Position numbers and translations under genes: made by a program. From CAVVZJ01 sp963752755 (lineage in GTDB: Bacteria; Planctomycetota; Planctomycetia; Isosphaerales; Isosphaeraceae): 64,000 nucleotides of DNA. The stretch covers positions 434,001 to 498,000 of the forward strand of contig CAVVZJ010000010.1 of assembly GCA_963752755.1 (NCBI GenBank), in the 5' to 3' direction. Positions 1 to 11,393 of the stretch are shown here, piece after piece; within the stretch, counting starts at the first letter, position 1; each line of letters begins with the position of its first letter. The notes below the pieces were generated by a model. The model made no database searches, was not told the origin of the DNA, and was given only the letters and a program-made list of their open reading frames with translations.

Positions 1-1426
1 GCCCGGCCGTTGTCCTTCAAGGCCCCGGCCAGGATCTCGCTGGCGCTGGCGCTGTCGTGGTCGATCAGGACGACCATCGGCATCTTCCAGACGCCCCCGG
101 CCTGGCCCGATAGACCGCGCTCTGGTCTGGCCGCCCGGCCCCGGGTCGAGACGATCACGCCACCCTCGAGGAACTCGTCGGCCATCTCGACGGCCACGTC
201 CAGCAGGCCGCCGGGGTTGCCCCGGAGGTCGAGCACGAGGAACCGCATCCCCTGGCGGTCGAGGTCGGCGATCGCCTGCTTCAGCTCCTCGGTCGAGGTC
301 TTCTGGAAGCCGTCGAGCCGGACGTAGCCGACCTTCGTCAGCGGATCGACGATCTTCGCCTGGGTGACGCTGTGGACCTCCACCTCCCGACGGACCAGGC
401 GGACCGTCCGCGAACGGCCGCCGGCGTCGAGGACGACCAGACTCGAGCGCCGTGCCCTCGGGACCCTGGAGCTTGGCGGCGGCCTCGTCGAGCCCGAGCC
501 CGGCCAGGCGCTCGCTGCCGACGCCGACGATCCGCTCGCCCGCCTTCAGGCCCGCCTCCGCCGCCGGTCCGCCCGGGATCACGCCCACCAGCCGGAGTCC
601 CTGGGGGTCGCCCTTCAGCTCCACGCCCAGGCCGACGAAGTTGCCGTCGATGACGGCGAAGAGGTCGTCGAGCTTGTCGGGGGTCAGATAGGCGGTGTAA
701 TCGTCGAGCATCCCGCAGGCGCCATAGGCGAACTCGAGGACGACGGGGGCCGCCTCCAGGTTGATCGCCTGTCGGGCGAGGTCGCAGGCCCAGGTGACGA
801 ACGCGGCACGCCTCGCGGCGGTCGCGGGCGACGATCTGCTCGCGACGGCTCGGCAGAGCTCTGGCGGAGCCAGAGGACCCGCGACGGCTCAGCCTGCGGG
901 GCGTTGGCCTGCGAGGAAGACCGGGTCGCGGAGGGCAACCTCCATGTTGTCCAGCCCGCCGCGCAGGAGCGGCACGAGCGAGACCGGGTCCACGTAGTGC
1001 GATCTGGATCCGATCGAGCACCTCGTCGATAGAGGCCCAGGGCTTCGGGCCGCGAGAGTCGCGAGCAGGACCTCGCGGAAGCTCCGGTCCTGATAGCGAC
1101 GGCCGAGCCGGTAGTGCGACTCGCAGAGCCGGAGCCGATGTCGGAAATCGACCCGATCCGGCCAGCGCTCGAGGGCCTTCTCATACGCCTCGATCGCGGC
1201 CGACCACTGACGTTGCCGCTCCAGTTCCAGCGCCTTCTCCAGCGCCGCGTCCGCCTGCGGATCGGGCACGGAGGAGGCCGGGGTGAGTCCGGCCGGGGCT
1301 ATCAGCGGCGGCCCGTCGGTCGCCAGACAACGGCCCGCGGGCATGAGGCCCAGGGCGAGGCCGAGCAGCCCAGAGGAGTCCCGCCAGGCCGATCGGTGCA
1401 AGTCGCGGTCGCAGGCGCAGGCGCAT
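1..1426 (-). CDS. S41 C-terminal processing protease with N-terminal TPR, partial and frameshifted
   Basis: The gene enters near 1426 and leaves at the left edge, so its C-terminus is missing. A signal-like hydrophobic start is followed by a TPR-like helix pair (around ALEKALELERQRQW), the linker CGMLDDYTAYLTPDKLDDL, a PDZ core (VIPGGPAAEAGLKAGERI) and the S41 core with DLRGNPGGLL. The catalytic serine lies in DHDSASASEILAG; the lysine should lie beyond the window. Such proteases cleave exported proteins near the C-terminus. Continuity needs seven +1 skips, at coding contexts CTC-g-CGA, TAT-c-GAC, CAG-a-TCG, CTC-g-CAG, CGA-g-CAG, GCG-t-GCC and GAG-t-CTG. The start is uncertain; ATG at 1424-1426 fits a signal peptide, ATG at 1342 is an alternative. 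Family assignment is firm; intactness is not. Confidence 0.75.
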
Positions 1427-1819
1427 CGCAGGCGATCCTCCCACCAACCACGGGAGGGCGGGAGGATCGCCGGGGCGTTCGGGCGGAAAGCGGCGACGGC
1501 CCGCCCTTGGGCGAGAGGCACGGCCCGGTGGTTCACCCCGGAGGCGGGGCCACCAACCTGGACCGACGCCGGGCCTGGCCGTCTTGCCGACCCGAAGCGA
1601 CGGAGGTCCGTCCGCACACCGCTCCCTGGGTGCATTTCGAAGAGGCGAATCCATCTCGGAGGGCGCGACGACGGGAACCCCGGGAACGGCTGGCGCCGCG
1701 ATCTGGGGACGCTCCGGGTCGGCCGGGAAGGAGGGCGGCGACCAGTCGCCTCCACCCCTCCCTCGCGATTATATCACATCCGGGGAAGGCCTCCCGAAAG
1801 CCCCGTCAAACCGCCCGGC
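1427..1819. other. Intergenic region without a supported gene
   Basis: This spacer of about 390 bases lies between two minus-strand genes. It should hold the promoter of the S41 protease. An A+T-rich patch (GATTATATCAC) lies near 1768-1780. I see no conserved protein, no clear terminator and no repeat. Confidence 0.4.
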
Positions 1820-2632
1820 TCACGAGGACCCGGAACCGTTCGTCCCCGTGGCCAGGAGGCGACGCCGACGCAGCTCCTTCTGGACGTACTTCAACAGCCT
1901 CAGCTCGATCAACTCCTCCTCCAGAGCGGGGAGCGTCGGCTCGGCGAGCGTTTGCGAGAGGCTCTCCAGCAGCAGCGTCGCAAACTCGGAGCGGGCCCGG
2001 TGGACGAGCTTCCGCGCGGCGGCCTCCTTGTTCTGAGAGTGGATCAGAGCCCCAAACCGGCTCACGATCTCCGGGTAGATCGGCCGCATGTCCGGGTTCT
2101 TCGCCACGAAGCTCAGGAGCGTCCAGTAGGGCTGTCCGGTGAGTGCCTCGTGACGCCGAAGGTCATCCCAGCTCTTCTGGAGCACGGCCTGTCGATACGA
2201 CTCGTTAAGCAATTCGTCATCCGGCAGGACGAACGAGTCATCCGCCTCCGCCGGCTCGACCGTGACGGCATCGAGCGGCCTGGGGCGACGGCCAAGGGAC
2301 TTGTGGTGATCGCTGATGATGTTGCGGAGGATCATCTTCAAATAATGGCGGAACCGTCCCTGGCTCGGGTCGGCGTTCGCCAGCCGACCCTCGGCCAGTC
2401 GGAGGGCCAGCATCTGAAAGAGATCCTGCACCGCGTCTGGGTCGCGGACGCCTGCGAGCAGGTAGCTCACGATCGCGGGCTTGTACTGGTTGAGCAGGCG
2501 CTCCTGGGCCGCCTTGGCCGCAGGGTGCACGGCGGGCGATTGTTTGGCGACGAGGACCAGCGTCCAGTCCGTCAGGTGGTCGTCGTCGAAGCGGTCGTAG
2601 GGAGGCTCGGAGTCCCGGTGTTCGACGGTCAT
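1820..2632 (-). CDS. ECF-like RNA polymerase sigma factor
   Basis: 270 residues, uninterrupted. The N-terminal part has the planctomycete ECF-like layout: TDWTLVLVAK, a helix around LLNQYKPAIVSYLL, DPDAVQDLFQML (sigma region 2 DxxQ-like motif) and GRFRHYLKMILRNIISDHH. The C-terminal half, with FGALIHSQNKEAAARKLVHR, is where region 4 (the -35-binding helix-turn-helix) is expected. The ATG at 2630-2632 is the first sensible start. It would direct RNA polymerase to a small regulon, probably under envelope or kinase control as is usual for this family, but no anti-sigma gene is adjacent. It stands alone with about 170 bases upstream to the CRTAC1-type gene. Confidence 0.8.
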   Translation of the reverse strand: MTVEHRDSEPPYDRFDDDHLTDWTLVLVAKQSPAVHPAAKAAQERLLNQYKPAIVSYLLAGVRDPDAVQDLFQMLALRLAEGRLANADPSQGRFRHYLKMILRNIISDHHKSLGRRPRPLDAVTVEPAEADDSFVLPDDELLNESYRQAVLQKSWDDLRRHEALTGQPYWTLLSFVAKNPDMRPIYPEIVSRFGALIHSQNKEAAARKLVHRARSEFATLLLESLSQTLAEPTLPALEEELIELRLLKYVQKELRRRRLLATGTNGSGSS

Positions 2633-2800
2633 GCGAAGGGCCCCGTTCGCGGAGGGCTACGGTCCAGTTGTCCCGCGAAAGGACGTGACAGGGGGGAGAC
2701 TCTCGCCCCGTCGTCCTATTCAAGCAGAACCTCGGGGCCGATGCAAAGGCTTACTTTCCGCCATCCATGGTTACCTCCGGGGCGGCAGCTCGTGATGCGA

Positions 2801-4608
<1,808 letters not shown>

Positions 4609-4612
<4 letters not shown>

Positions 4613-7600
4613 TCGGAGACCTCCGAGCTGGGGATGAGGGTGGCGTCGGCCGTGCGGCTCGGCGCGTCGAGGCCAGGGGCACCGGGGCGCTGGAGCGGGT
4701 GGATCACGACCGAATTGGCGTTCTGATTGGCCGCCGGGTCACGCTGGCGGGCGAGCTTCTGGGCGATGCCCTCGGCCGTCTCGTCGGGCTTGTACAGGCC
4801 ATGCATCGTCCGGTGGGCGACCGCCAGCACCGCGGCCAGCGCCGCCCGGGCGGCCGGGTCGGACTCCTGCCCGCAGGGTTCGGCCAGACGTTCGGCGACC
4901 TTCCGCAAGGGATCGAGCCGCGAGCCAAAGCGGGGACGTTCGGACGCGAGGAACCGCGGGATGTCCCGGATCAAGGATCGCGAGGCCGCGATCCTGGAGC
5001 CATCGCTCACATCCTCCCGGCTGGCGGCGTCGGCCAGCTTCACCAGCGACTCGGGCGTCACCTTCTCCGGCGCCGGTCCCGGAGCGACCTTCGCATCCGC
5101 CTCCTCATCCGATGTCACCCGCGCCAGCTCCGAATACGCCTGGGCGAGCCCGTAGTGGGCATCAACATTCTCGGAATCGAGGGCGAGGGTCCGGCGGAAC
5201 GTGGCGATCGTCTCGGCCAGGAATTCCGCCCGCGCGGGGCTGTCGGGGTCCTCCTGTTTGTAGCGTCCCCAGAGGGCGCGACCGAGGGCGTTGATGATCT
5301 CATAATCGCGGCTGAAGTCGAACTTTCGGGCCGGAATCCTGGTGGAAAGCACATCCCGGTATCGGGCGATGGCGCTGTCCAGCTCGCCGTTGCGCTCGTC
5401 CACCTGCGCCGCCAGCCAGTTGATGACCCAGGGGGCCGGCGGTTCCATCGACGTGGCTTTCTCGAGCGCCGCGCGGGCGTCGGCGTTGCGTCCTTCCTTC
5501 AAATAAACGCGGGCGAGGTTGACCCAGCCATCAGGCTTCTTGTACGCCTTCGCCACGACCGAGAAGGCTTCCTCGGCCTGCTTCAACTCCCCCTTCTGGG
5601 CCCCCTTGAAGCCGCCTTCGAGCAGGAGGCCGATGCCGTAGTCGTTCCATCGCTGCCATTCGTCCTTGATGGGAGACGGGTCGTTGTGGACCTCGGTCCC
5701 TCCCGCGACGGCCAGCTTGACCGCATCGCGGGCCATGACCACGACCGGCAGGTCGGGCTTCTTCCCCGCCTTGCCAAAGACGTAATCCATGTAAGTCCTG
5801 TCAAACTTGCGATAGTTGAGCTGGGCCTCCAGCTCGATCGGGACGTGGAGCCCCTCGGGCACTTCCAGGGCGAAGTGCACGACCTGCCCCGCGCCGGGGG
5901 GAATCTGGTTGTTGTAGAGGGGGACGAAGATATCCTGAGGATTGCGGCGGTCGATCCGGTGGCCCTCCTTGTCGAGCATGTACACATTGATGAAGTGGGC
6001 ATACGGATCGACGGTGCCGTCCGAACCGATGCCGCCCGAGCGGCCGATGACCTGGCCATCGGCCTTCGCGATCAACTCCACCCAGATCTCATTCGAATCG
6101 ACCGTCCCCTGGCTGAACAGGTGGCCGACGCCAAGCGTCCGCACGACCGTCTCGACCAGATAACTCCGACCCGGCTGGAGCGTGGGCTCCTCGGGACGCA
6201 AGGGGCCAATCAACTTGCCGTCGATCTCGCCCCCTTCGCGGAGGGCGAACAGGTCAATGCGGGCCTTGTCCTCGGAGAGATAGCGGGCATGGATCCGGGC
6301 GATGTCGTCGCGACCGCGGATCGCGGCGAGGCCGGTGTTGGCGGCGGGGAAGAGGTGGTTGTGGATCTCGCGACCACCCAGACCGTCGAAGTCCTGGGCG
6401 CCGAAGTCGTCGGAAGGGGATCAGGTTCATATGACAGTCATTGCAGCTCGTCTTCGCCACGGGCGGGTAATAGAACGAGCGAGCCCCGGCGCCGGAGACG
6501 CCGGAGAGGAGATAGGGGTCCCAGTGGTTCTGCCCGCGGAGGAAGTCCTTGTAGTGGTTCAGGGCGAACGGCAGGCTGACCTTGTGGCAGGTCGAGCAGA
6601 ACTCGGGGTTGCGGTGGACTTCCGGCTTGAGGAAGGTCCGCTTGTGCATCTCGGGCTTCGCCTTGACCAGCGTGTTGTTAAGCCACTGGAGGAACGGGGT
6701 TCTCGCTGTAGGCGAACGGATAATGCTGCGGCTCCTCGATCGTGTAATCGGCGTTGCCCCGGGTGCTGTTGACGTGCGTGATCGCGTGGCAAACTGTGCA
6801 GGTGATGCCGGCCTGGCTGCTTCGCGTGTTCACATCGTCATATTTTGGGTCGTCGAAGGCGCCGGAGAAGAACGGGACGGGGTCGTGACAGCCGGCACAC
6901 CAGCGGGCGGCGCGCATGTCGCCGTCGCGCTTGAGGGCGACCTGGCGAGTCTCGCGAACGCTGAACAAATAGGCCTTGTTGTTGAACGAGCTGAAGTGAT
7001 GGGACGAGTGGAACCATCCCTCGTAGGCGTCTTGATGACACTTCAAGCAATACTCGTCCATCAACATCGACTCCTCCGAGATCAGCTTGCCGCCCGCGAG
7101 CTTGACCTCGGAGGGGAACGTGTAGCGCGGGTCGCTGGAGCGTCGATCGGAGCGGGGATCATGGGTGTGGAAGATGGCCATGATCGCGATGAAGCCGGTC
7201 ACGGCGACCAGCCAGACCCGTCCCCACTCCCACTTCACCCGCGGACCGGCCAGTCGGTGCTGGAGATAAAGGGCCATCGCCAGCAAGGGGGTCAGGACGT
7301 GCAGCCAGTAGAGAACGCGGCGGACCTGCGGGTCACGCACGTCGATGAACTCTCGCCAGAGCGCGAAGCCGGTGACGAGCAAGACGATCGACGTCGCCAG
7401 CAGCATCAGGCCGAACCGCACCGCGGTCCGGTTCGGCCGCTTCCACGACGTGACCAGGTGGGCCAGCCCGAAGACAACGAACGGCACGACCAGTACGACG
7501 CCCAGGGCCAGGTGGACGATCAGCATCAGCAACGAAAACCAGGTTGCCTGCGTGACGTCGCCCCGGAGCCATCCCAGGAAGGTGACGCTCGCGAGATAAG

Positions 7601-7730
7601 CCCCATTGGCGGCGAGCAGCGCGAACCCGATCAGGATGATCCAGAGCCAGGGTCGCAGGCCCGTCCCGATGGCCGGTGTGTACACCCGGCCCCGGCGGTC
7701 CCGTATCGGCGGCGGTGCGGTGGCGGACAT
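4609..7730 (-). CDS. Membrane-anchored multiheme cytochrome c with TPR C-terminus, frameshifted
   Basis: About 1040 residues when reconstructed. The first 200 residues hold several transmembrane segments (WLWIILIGFALLAANGAYL, LALGVVLVVPFVVFGLA, GLMLLATSIVLLVTGFAL, LTPLLAMALYL). Five CXXCH haem-binding motifs follow: CLKCH, CAGCH, CTVCH, CSTCH and CNDCH. The C-terminal 450 residues hold TPR-like helices (GWVNLARVYLKEGRNADARA, VDAHYGLAQAYSEL). It probably passes electrons across or along the cytoplasmic membrane, with haems and TPRs on the outer face. Two +1 insertions break it: an extra c near 6695 (ENP|FLQWL) and an extra a near 6414-6415 (MNLIP|SDDFG). It lies 60 bases after a lipoprotein gene and overlaps the CRTAC1-type gene, suggesting one operon. 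Confidence 0.85.
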
Positions 7731-7790
7731 CGTCGTGAACCTCGAGAAGAAGATGACAGGCGGATGATGCCAAAGAACAAGAACCCGGGA

Positions 7791-8393
7791 TCAGTCGTTC
7801 CTGAGAAAGCTCAGATTACGGAGCGTCTGATCGACCTGCGGTTCCAGCGTGATTCTCGCCGATTCGGGGAAGTGCCAGATAAGCGAGAGGGTGCCGTTGG
7901 GTCGGGGGACGAGGATGAGGACGCGATGCGTCAGGACAAGCGTCCGTCCCTCCGGGGTGGCGGGTTCACCCGTGCCGGTGCTGACCCAGCGGTCGCCGAG
8001 ACCTGGGGCGACCGCCTCGACCCGGGCCGCCTCGACCGGCCCCAGGCGGATCGTTGCCGCCGAGCGGACCGTCAAACCCGGAAGATTTCTCCAGCGAGCG
8101 GCCGTCTCCTCCGACAGTGCGGGGGCCGATGGATCCGGGATCGGCAGGCTCTGGAAGACAACCAGCGAGGCCCCTTCCGGTCCCCTCCAGGCGAGCTTGG
8201 CCTCACCCGGCACGGGGAACGATCTCGGGTCCGCGGGTTTCCAGCCATCCGGGACCCCAATTCGGGCGATGCCGACCGCCGGTCGCAGGTCGTCCGCCTC
8301 GCAGCCGATCAGCAGCGCGCAAGCCAGCGTGAACCCAGCGACGGCCGCGCCCCGGAGCGAGGCGCAACACCATGGTCGTGTGGACAAGCTCAT
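7791..8393 (-). CDS. Lipoprotein of unknown function
   Basis: About 200 residues from ATG 8393 (an in-frame ATG at 8417 is possible). A lipoprotein signal ends in LIGC. The mature part (IGVPDGWKPADPRSFPVPGE, RVEAVAPGLGDRW, LSLIWHFPESARI) resembles small lipoproteins with a lipid- or ligand-binding sandwich, but I recognise no named domain. It lies 60 bases upstream of the multiheme cytochrome gene on the same strand and is the probable first gene of that operon. It has no frame change. Confidence 0.7.
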   Translation of the reverse strand: MSLSTRPWCCASLRGAAVAGFTLACALLIGCEADDLRPAVGIARIGVPDGWKPADPRSFPVPGEAKLAWRGPEGASLVVFQSLPIPDPSAPALSEETAARWRNLPGLTVRSAATIRLGPVEAARVEAVAPGLGDRWVSTGTGEPATPEGRTLVLTHRVLILVPRPNGTLSLIWHFPESARITLEPQVDQTLRNLSFLRND

Positions 8394-8498
8394 CCCCTCC
8401 CCACCGAGAGACACCAAAGCCCACGGAAAACGGCCCCATCGCGCACCCGACCGATCCCGGGCGGCGCGACGTTGGCCGACGACTCCGGCGAACCGGCG

Positions 8499-8903
8499 TC
8501 AGGGCCTCGGCGGTCGGTCGGGGACCTCGGAACGGTGGCGGGGATGGACCGGCGACGACGGCGCGGTCAATCGGTTCTCGGAACCGGACGAGACGACCGC
8601 GAGTGCTGCGGACAGGAGGGAGGCCGACGCGGCCGGGTTGTTCGACGAGCGGGGCGACGAGCCGGGCGCGTCGCCCGAGCAAGGTCGGGGAATCACCTGG
8701 GCCGGGATCGGCGCGGGGGTCCCGAGCGAAGGGCTCGCAAGGGACGAGGCATCCATCGTGCGGGTCAGGCCAAGCGTCGGTCGCTCGGCAACGTGGCAGC
8801 CCCCCGCATGAGCCGGGCGCGCATCGGCGAACAACATCCCGAGAAGCCCGATCAGGGCCAGGGATGCGGCACGGCTCCAGGTGAACCGGCCCAACCGTTG
8901 CAC
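8499..8903 (-). CDS. Small exported protein, unknown
   Basis: 134 residues. The N-terminus is a good Sec signal (ASLALIGLLGMLFADARPAHA, cleavage after AHA). The rest is Ser/Pro/Ala-rich without recognised domains. One early Cys follows the cleavage site (GGCHVAERP). The C-terminal half could be out of frame, since its composition becomes Arg/Pro-rich. Confidence 0.45.
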   Translation of the reverse strand: MQRLGRFTWSRAASLALIGLLGMLFADARPAHAGGCHVAERPTLGLTRTMDASSLASPSLGTPAPIPAQVIPRPCSGDAPGSSPRSSNNPAASASLLSAALAVVSSGSENRLTAPSSPVHPRHRSEVPDRPPRP

Positions 8904-9260
8904 GCAGACATCTCCGCTGAGATGGTGAGGCGGTTTCCAGATGCCTCGAACCGACGAAGGGAAGTTCTTTCCACTATGGAGGCTCGCGCCGGCGCTGTCA
9001 AGTTCTCACACGATCGCGGTCACCACCGTGGCTGAGCCGGAAGGTCCGGCGGACGGCCCTTGGGTCCGGACACAAACATTTGGTACGCTGATTCCGGCAG
9101 AGCCAGAATCCCCTGTCCAGGATCGCCGGGCGGGAAAAAGATCCGCCGCGACCGAACCATGGACCGTCGAGCCTCGTAGAGCCCAGCGGGGTAGGCCGCG
9201 CGCCGACGTCCCCGAACTGCCCCCGCTCTCCATCATTGCCAGGCCCTGGGAGGACGACCG
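8904..9260. other. Divergent intergenic region
   Basis: This stretch of about 360 bases separates a minus-strand exported protein from the plus-strand permease and should hold both promoters. A GGGAGGA ribosome-binding site at 9248-9254 precedes the TTG start at 9261. I see no gene or repeat. Confidence 0.4.
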
Positions 9261-11269
9261 TTGTTCGCCGGACCGATCATCGCGCGGGAGGTGCTCACCG
9301 CGCCCCGTCCGTTGCGCTTTTATCTCCTCCGCGCGGCGTTTGCCACGGGCATTTTCATCCTGATGTGGACCGCCTGGCAGTCACTCGTCGGCTGGCGCGA
9401 GGTGCTGGAGCTGGGCGTGCTGGCGCGGTTCGGAAGCATCCTCTATCTTTTGATCTCGTTGCTCCAGCTCACCTTCCTTCTGTTCTTCGCCCCCCTGAGC
9501 GCGGCCACCGCCGTCTCGCACGAGAAGGACCGGCGGACGTTCCTCCTGCTGCTGATGACGGATCTCAGCGACCTGGAGATCGTCCTTGGCAAGTTGGCAG
9601 CGAGCTTCGTGCTGATCCTGACGGTCCTGGTCGCGGGCTTGCCGGTCCTGACACTCTGCGCCTTGCTTGGCGGGATCTCGTTCTGGCAGATCACCAACCT
9701 CTACGCCGTGACAATCTCCTCCGGTTTGACTGGCGGCGCGATGGGACTCCTGATCGCCCTCTGGCGGGACCGGACGTTCCAGTCGGTCTCGCTGACGATC
9801 CTGTTCGTCGTGCTCTCGATCGTGGCCGTCGAGGGCCTGGCGGCGGTGATCCCGGACTTCCGGATTTTCGGCGTCACCCTCGTCGAGGCACTCAACCCGT
9901 ACCGCGCGATGCTCTCGGTGCTCTATCCGGCGGCCGAGCAGGTCAACCAGTTCCGTACATCGAGCCTGGTCTACATCGTGCTGCGGCTTGGCTTCGCGAC
10001 CTTGCTGGTGGCGTTCGGCACCCACATGCTCCGCAAGTGGAACCCCGGCAAGAGCGAGCCGCGCGAGCAGCGGGAGGAGAGTCTGGAGGAGGTGGTCGAG
10101 GAACTCGCCGAGGTGGAAGAGGTTTCCGGCCAGCACCTCCTCGCGATGGCCCGTGGTGCCGCCGAGCCCGCTGCCACGAGCGGTCCCGGCTGGTCCGGCC
10201 CGGCGGCGGCGACTGCCACCACGCCGGCCGTCCAGACCCTGGCGGACGGCAATGGCGACGGCGACGGTGCCTCCCACCCCCCTGCCGCTCGCAAGGAATT
10301 CCACGTCGGCGACCCGTCGAAAGTCATCGGCGACTCGACCGGCCTCCACGTCCCCCGCCGGACCCACCGCCGCGTCGCCCCGCCGCCGCGGCCCTACCGC
10401 AAGCCCTGGGACAACCCGATCCTCTGGCGCGAGCTTCAGACCCGCGGCTACGGCACCAAGCCGATCATCATCAAGGGGCTCTACGTGCTCATCTTCGCGA
10501 TGGGCGTCGTCGCCTTCCACACTCTGGCCGCCGGCGTGGTCGCGCCCTTGGCGACGAACCTGGCGATGATCCCGCTCGCCCTGGCGATCCTCAGCCTCCT
10601 GCTGGTCAACGCCCAGGGCGTCACCGCCCTGACCAGCGAGCGCGACAGCGGCGCCCTCGACCTCCTCCTGGTGACGGAACTCTCGCCCAGGTCAGTTCAT
10701 CTACGGCAAGCTCTACGGCGCCCTCTACAACACCAAGGAGATGATCGCCCTGCCCTTGCTCTGGACGATCTACCTGGCCGCCACCCGGATGATCTCGGTC
10801 GAGAACGCCGTCTTCCTGATCATCGACTTCCTGCTGCTCTGCCACTTCGCGGCGATGCTCGGTCTCCACGCGGCGATCACGTACATCAACAGCCGGACGG
10901 CCGTCGCCCACAGCCTCGGCACGATGTTCTTCCTGATGGTCGGCATCGGCATCTGCGCCTTCCTCATCATCCTCAGCGACCGCGAGTTCGGCCGCCAGTT
11001 GCTCAGTTTCATGATCTTCATCGGCGCCGGCAGCGTGGCGCTGTATCGGCTCGCTCGGGGCGAAGAATCCCTCGCAGGCGATTGCGCTGGTGGCGATCCT
11101 GACGCCCTTCTGGTCATTCTACTGCGTCATCAGCCTCATCAACGGCGAGTTCATGGCCGCCTTCCTGTTCAGCATGGGGGTTTACGGCTTCTTCCTCCTG
11201 GCGATGCTCGTCCCGGCCGTCAGCGACTTCGACATCGCCCTCGGCCGGACCAACGCGATCCAGGGCTGA
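9261..11269 (+). CDS. ABC-2-type permease, double-length, frameshifted
   Basis: About 670 residues when reconstructed. The start is TTG 9261 behind GGGAGGA. The N-terminal half has six or so hydrophobic segments and the ABC-2 permease signature (SHEKDRRTFLLLLMTDLS). A 150-residue cytoplasmic linker rich in Glu, Ala, Pro and Gly follows, then a second half that repeats the signature (LTSERDSGALDLLLVTELSP) with more membrane helices (LLWTIYLAATRMIS, FFLMVGIGICAFLIIL, GVYGFFLLAMLVPAVSDF). Two halves in one chain suggest an internally duplicated export permease. No ATPase gene is adjacent. Two +1 insertions break it: an extra a at 10689 (SP|GQFIYGKLYG) and an extra g near 11057-11062. The gene ends just before a hairpin. 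Confidence 0.75.
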
Positions 11270-11279
11270 TCTCATCTTC

Positions 11280-11314
11280 GTAGGGTGCGTCGTCGAAGGC
11301 TTGACGCACCCTAC
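11280..11314. repeat. Hairpin of the GGTGCGTC family, probable terminator
   Basis: Perfect 12-bp stem GTAGGGTGCGTC / GACGCACCCTAC with an 11-base loop, eleven bases after the permease stop. Related hairpins lie at 16101, 50425 and 50482. It could terminate transcription, although no long T-run follows. Confidence 0.7.
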
Positions 11315-11393
11315 GTTATTGAGCACGAGGGCTGTTCCTCCCTACAATCGGGGCTCTGCACCCGTACCATCCCCGTCGGATCGGAACCCCGCC

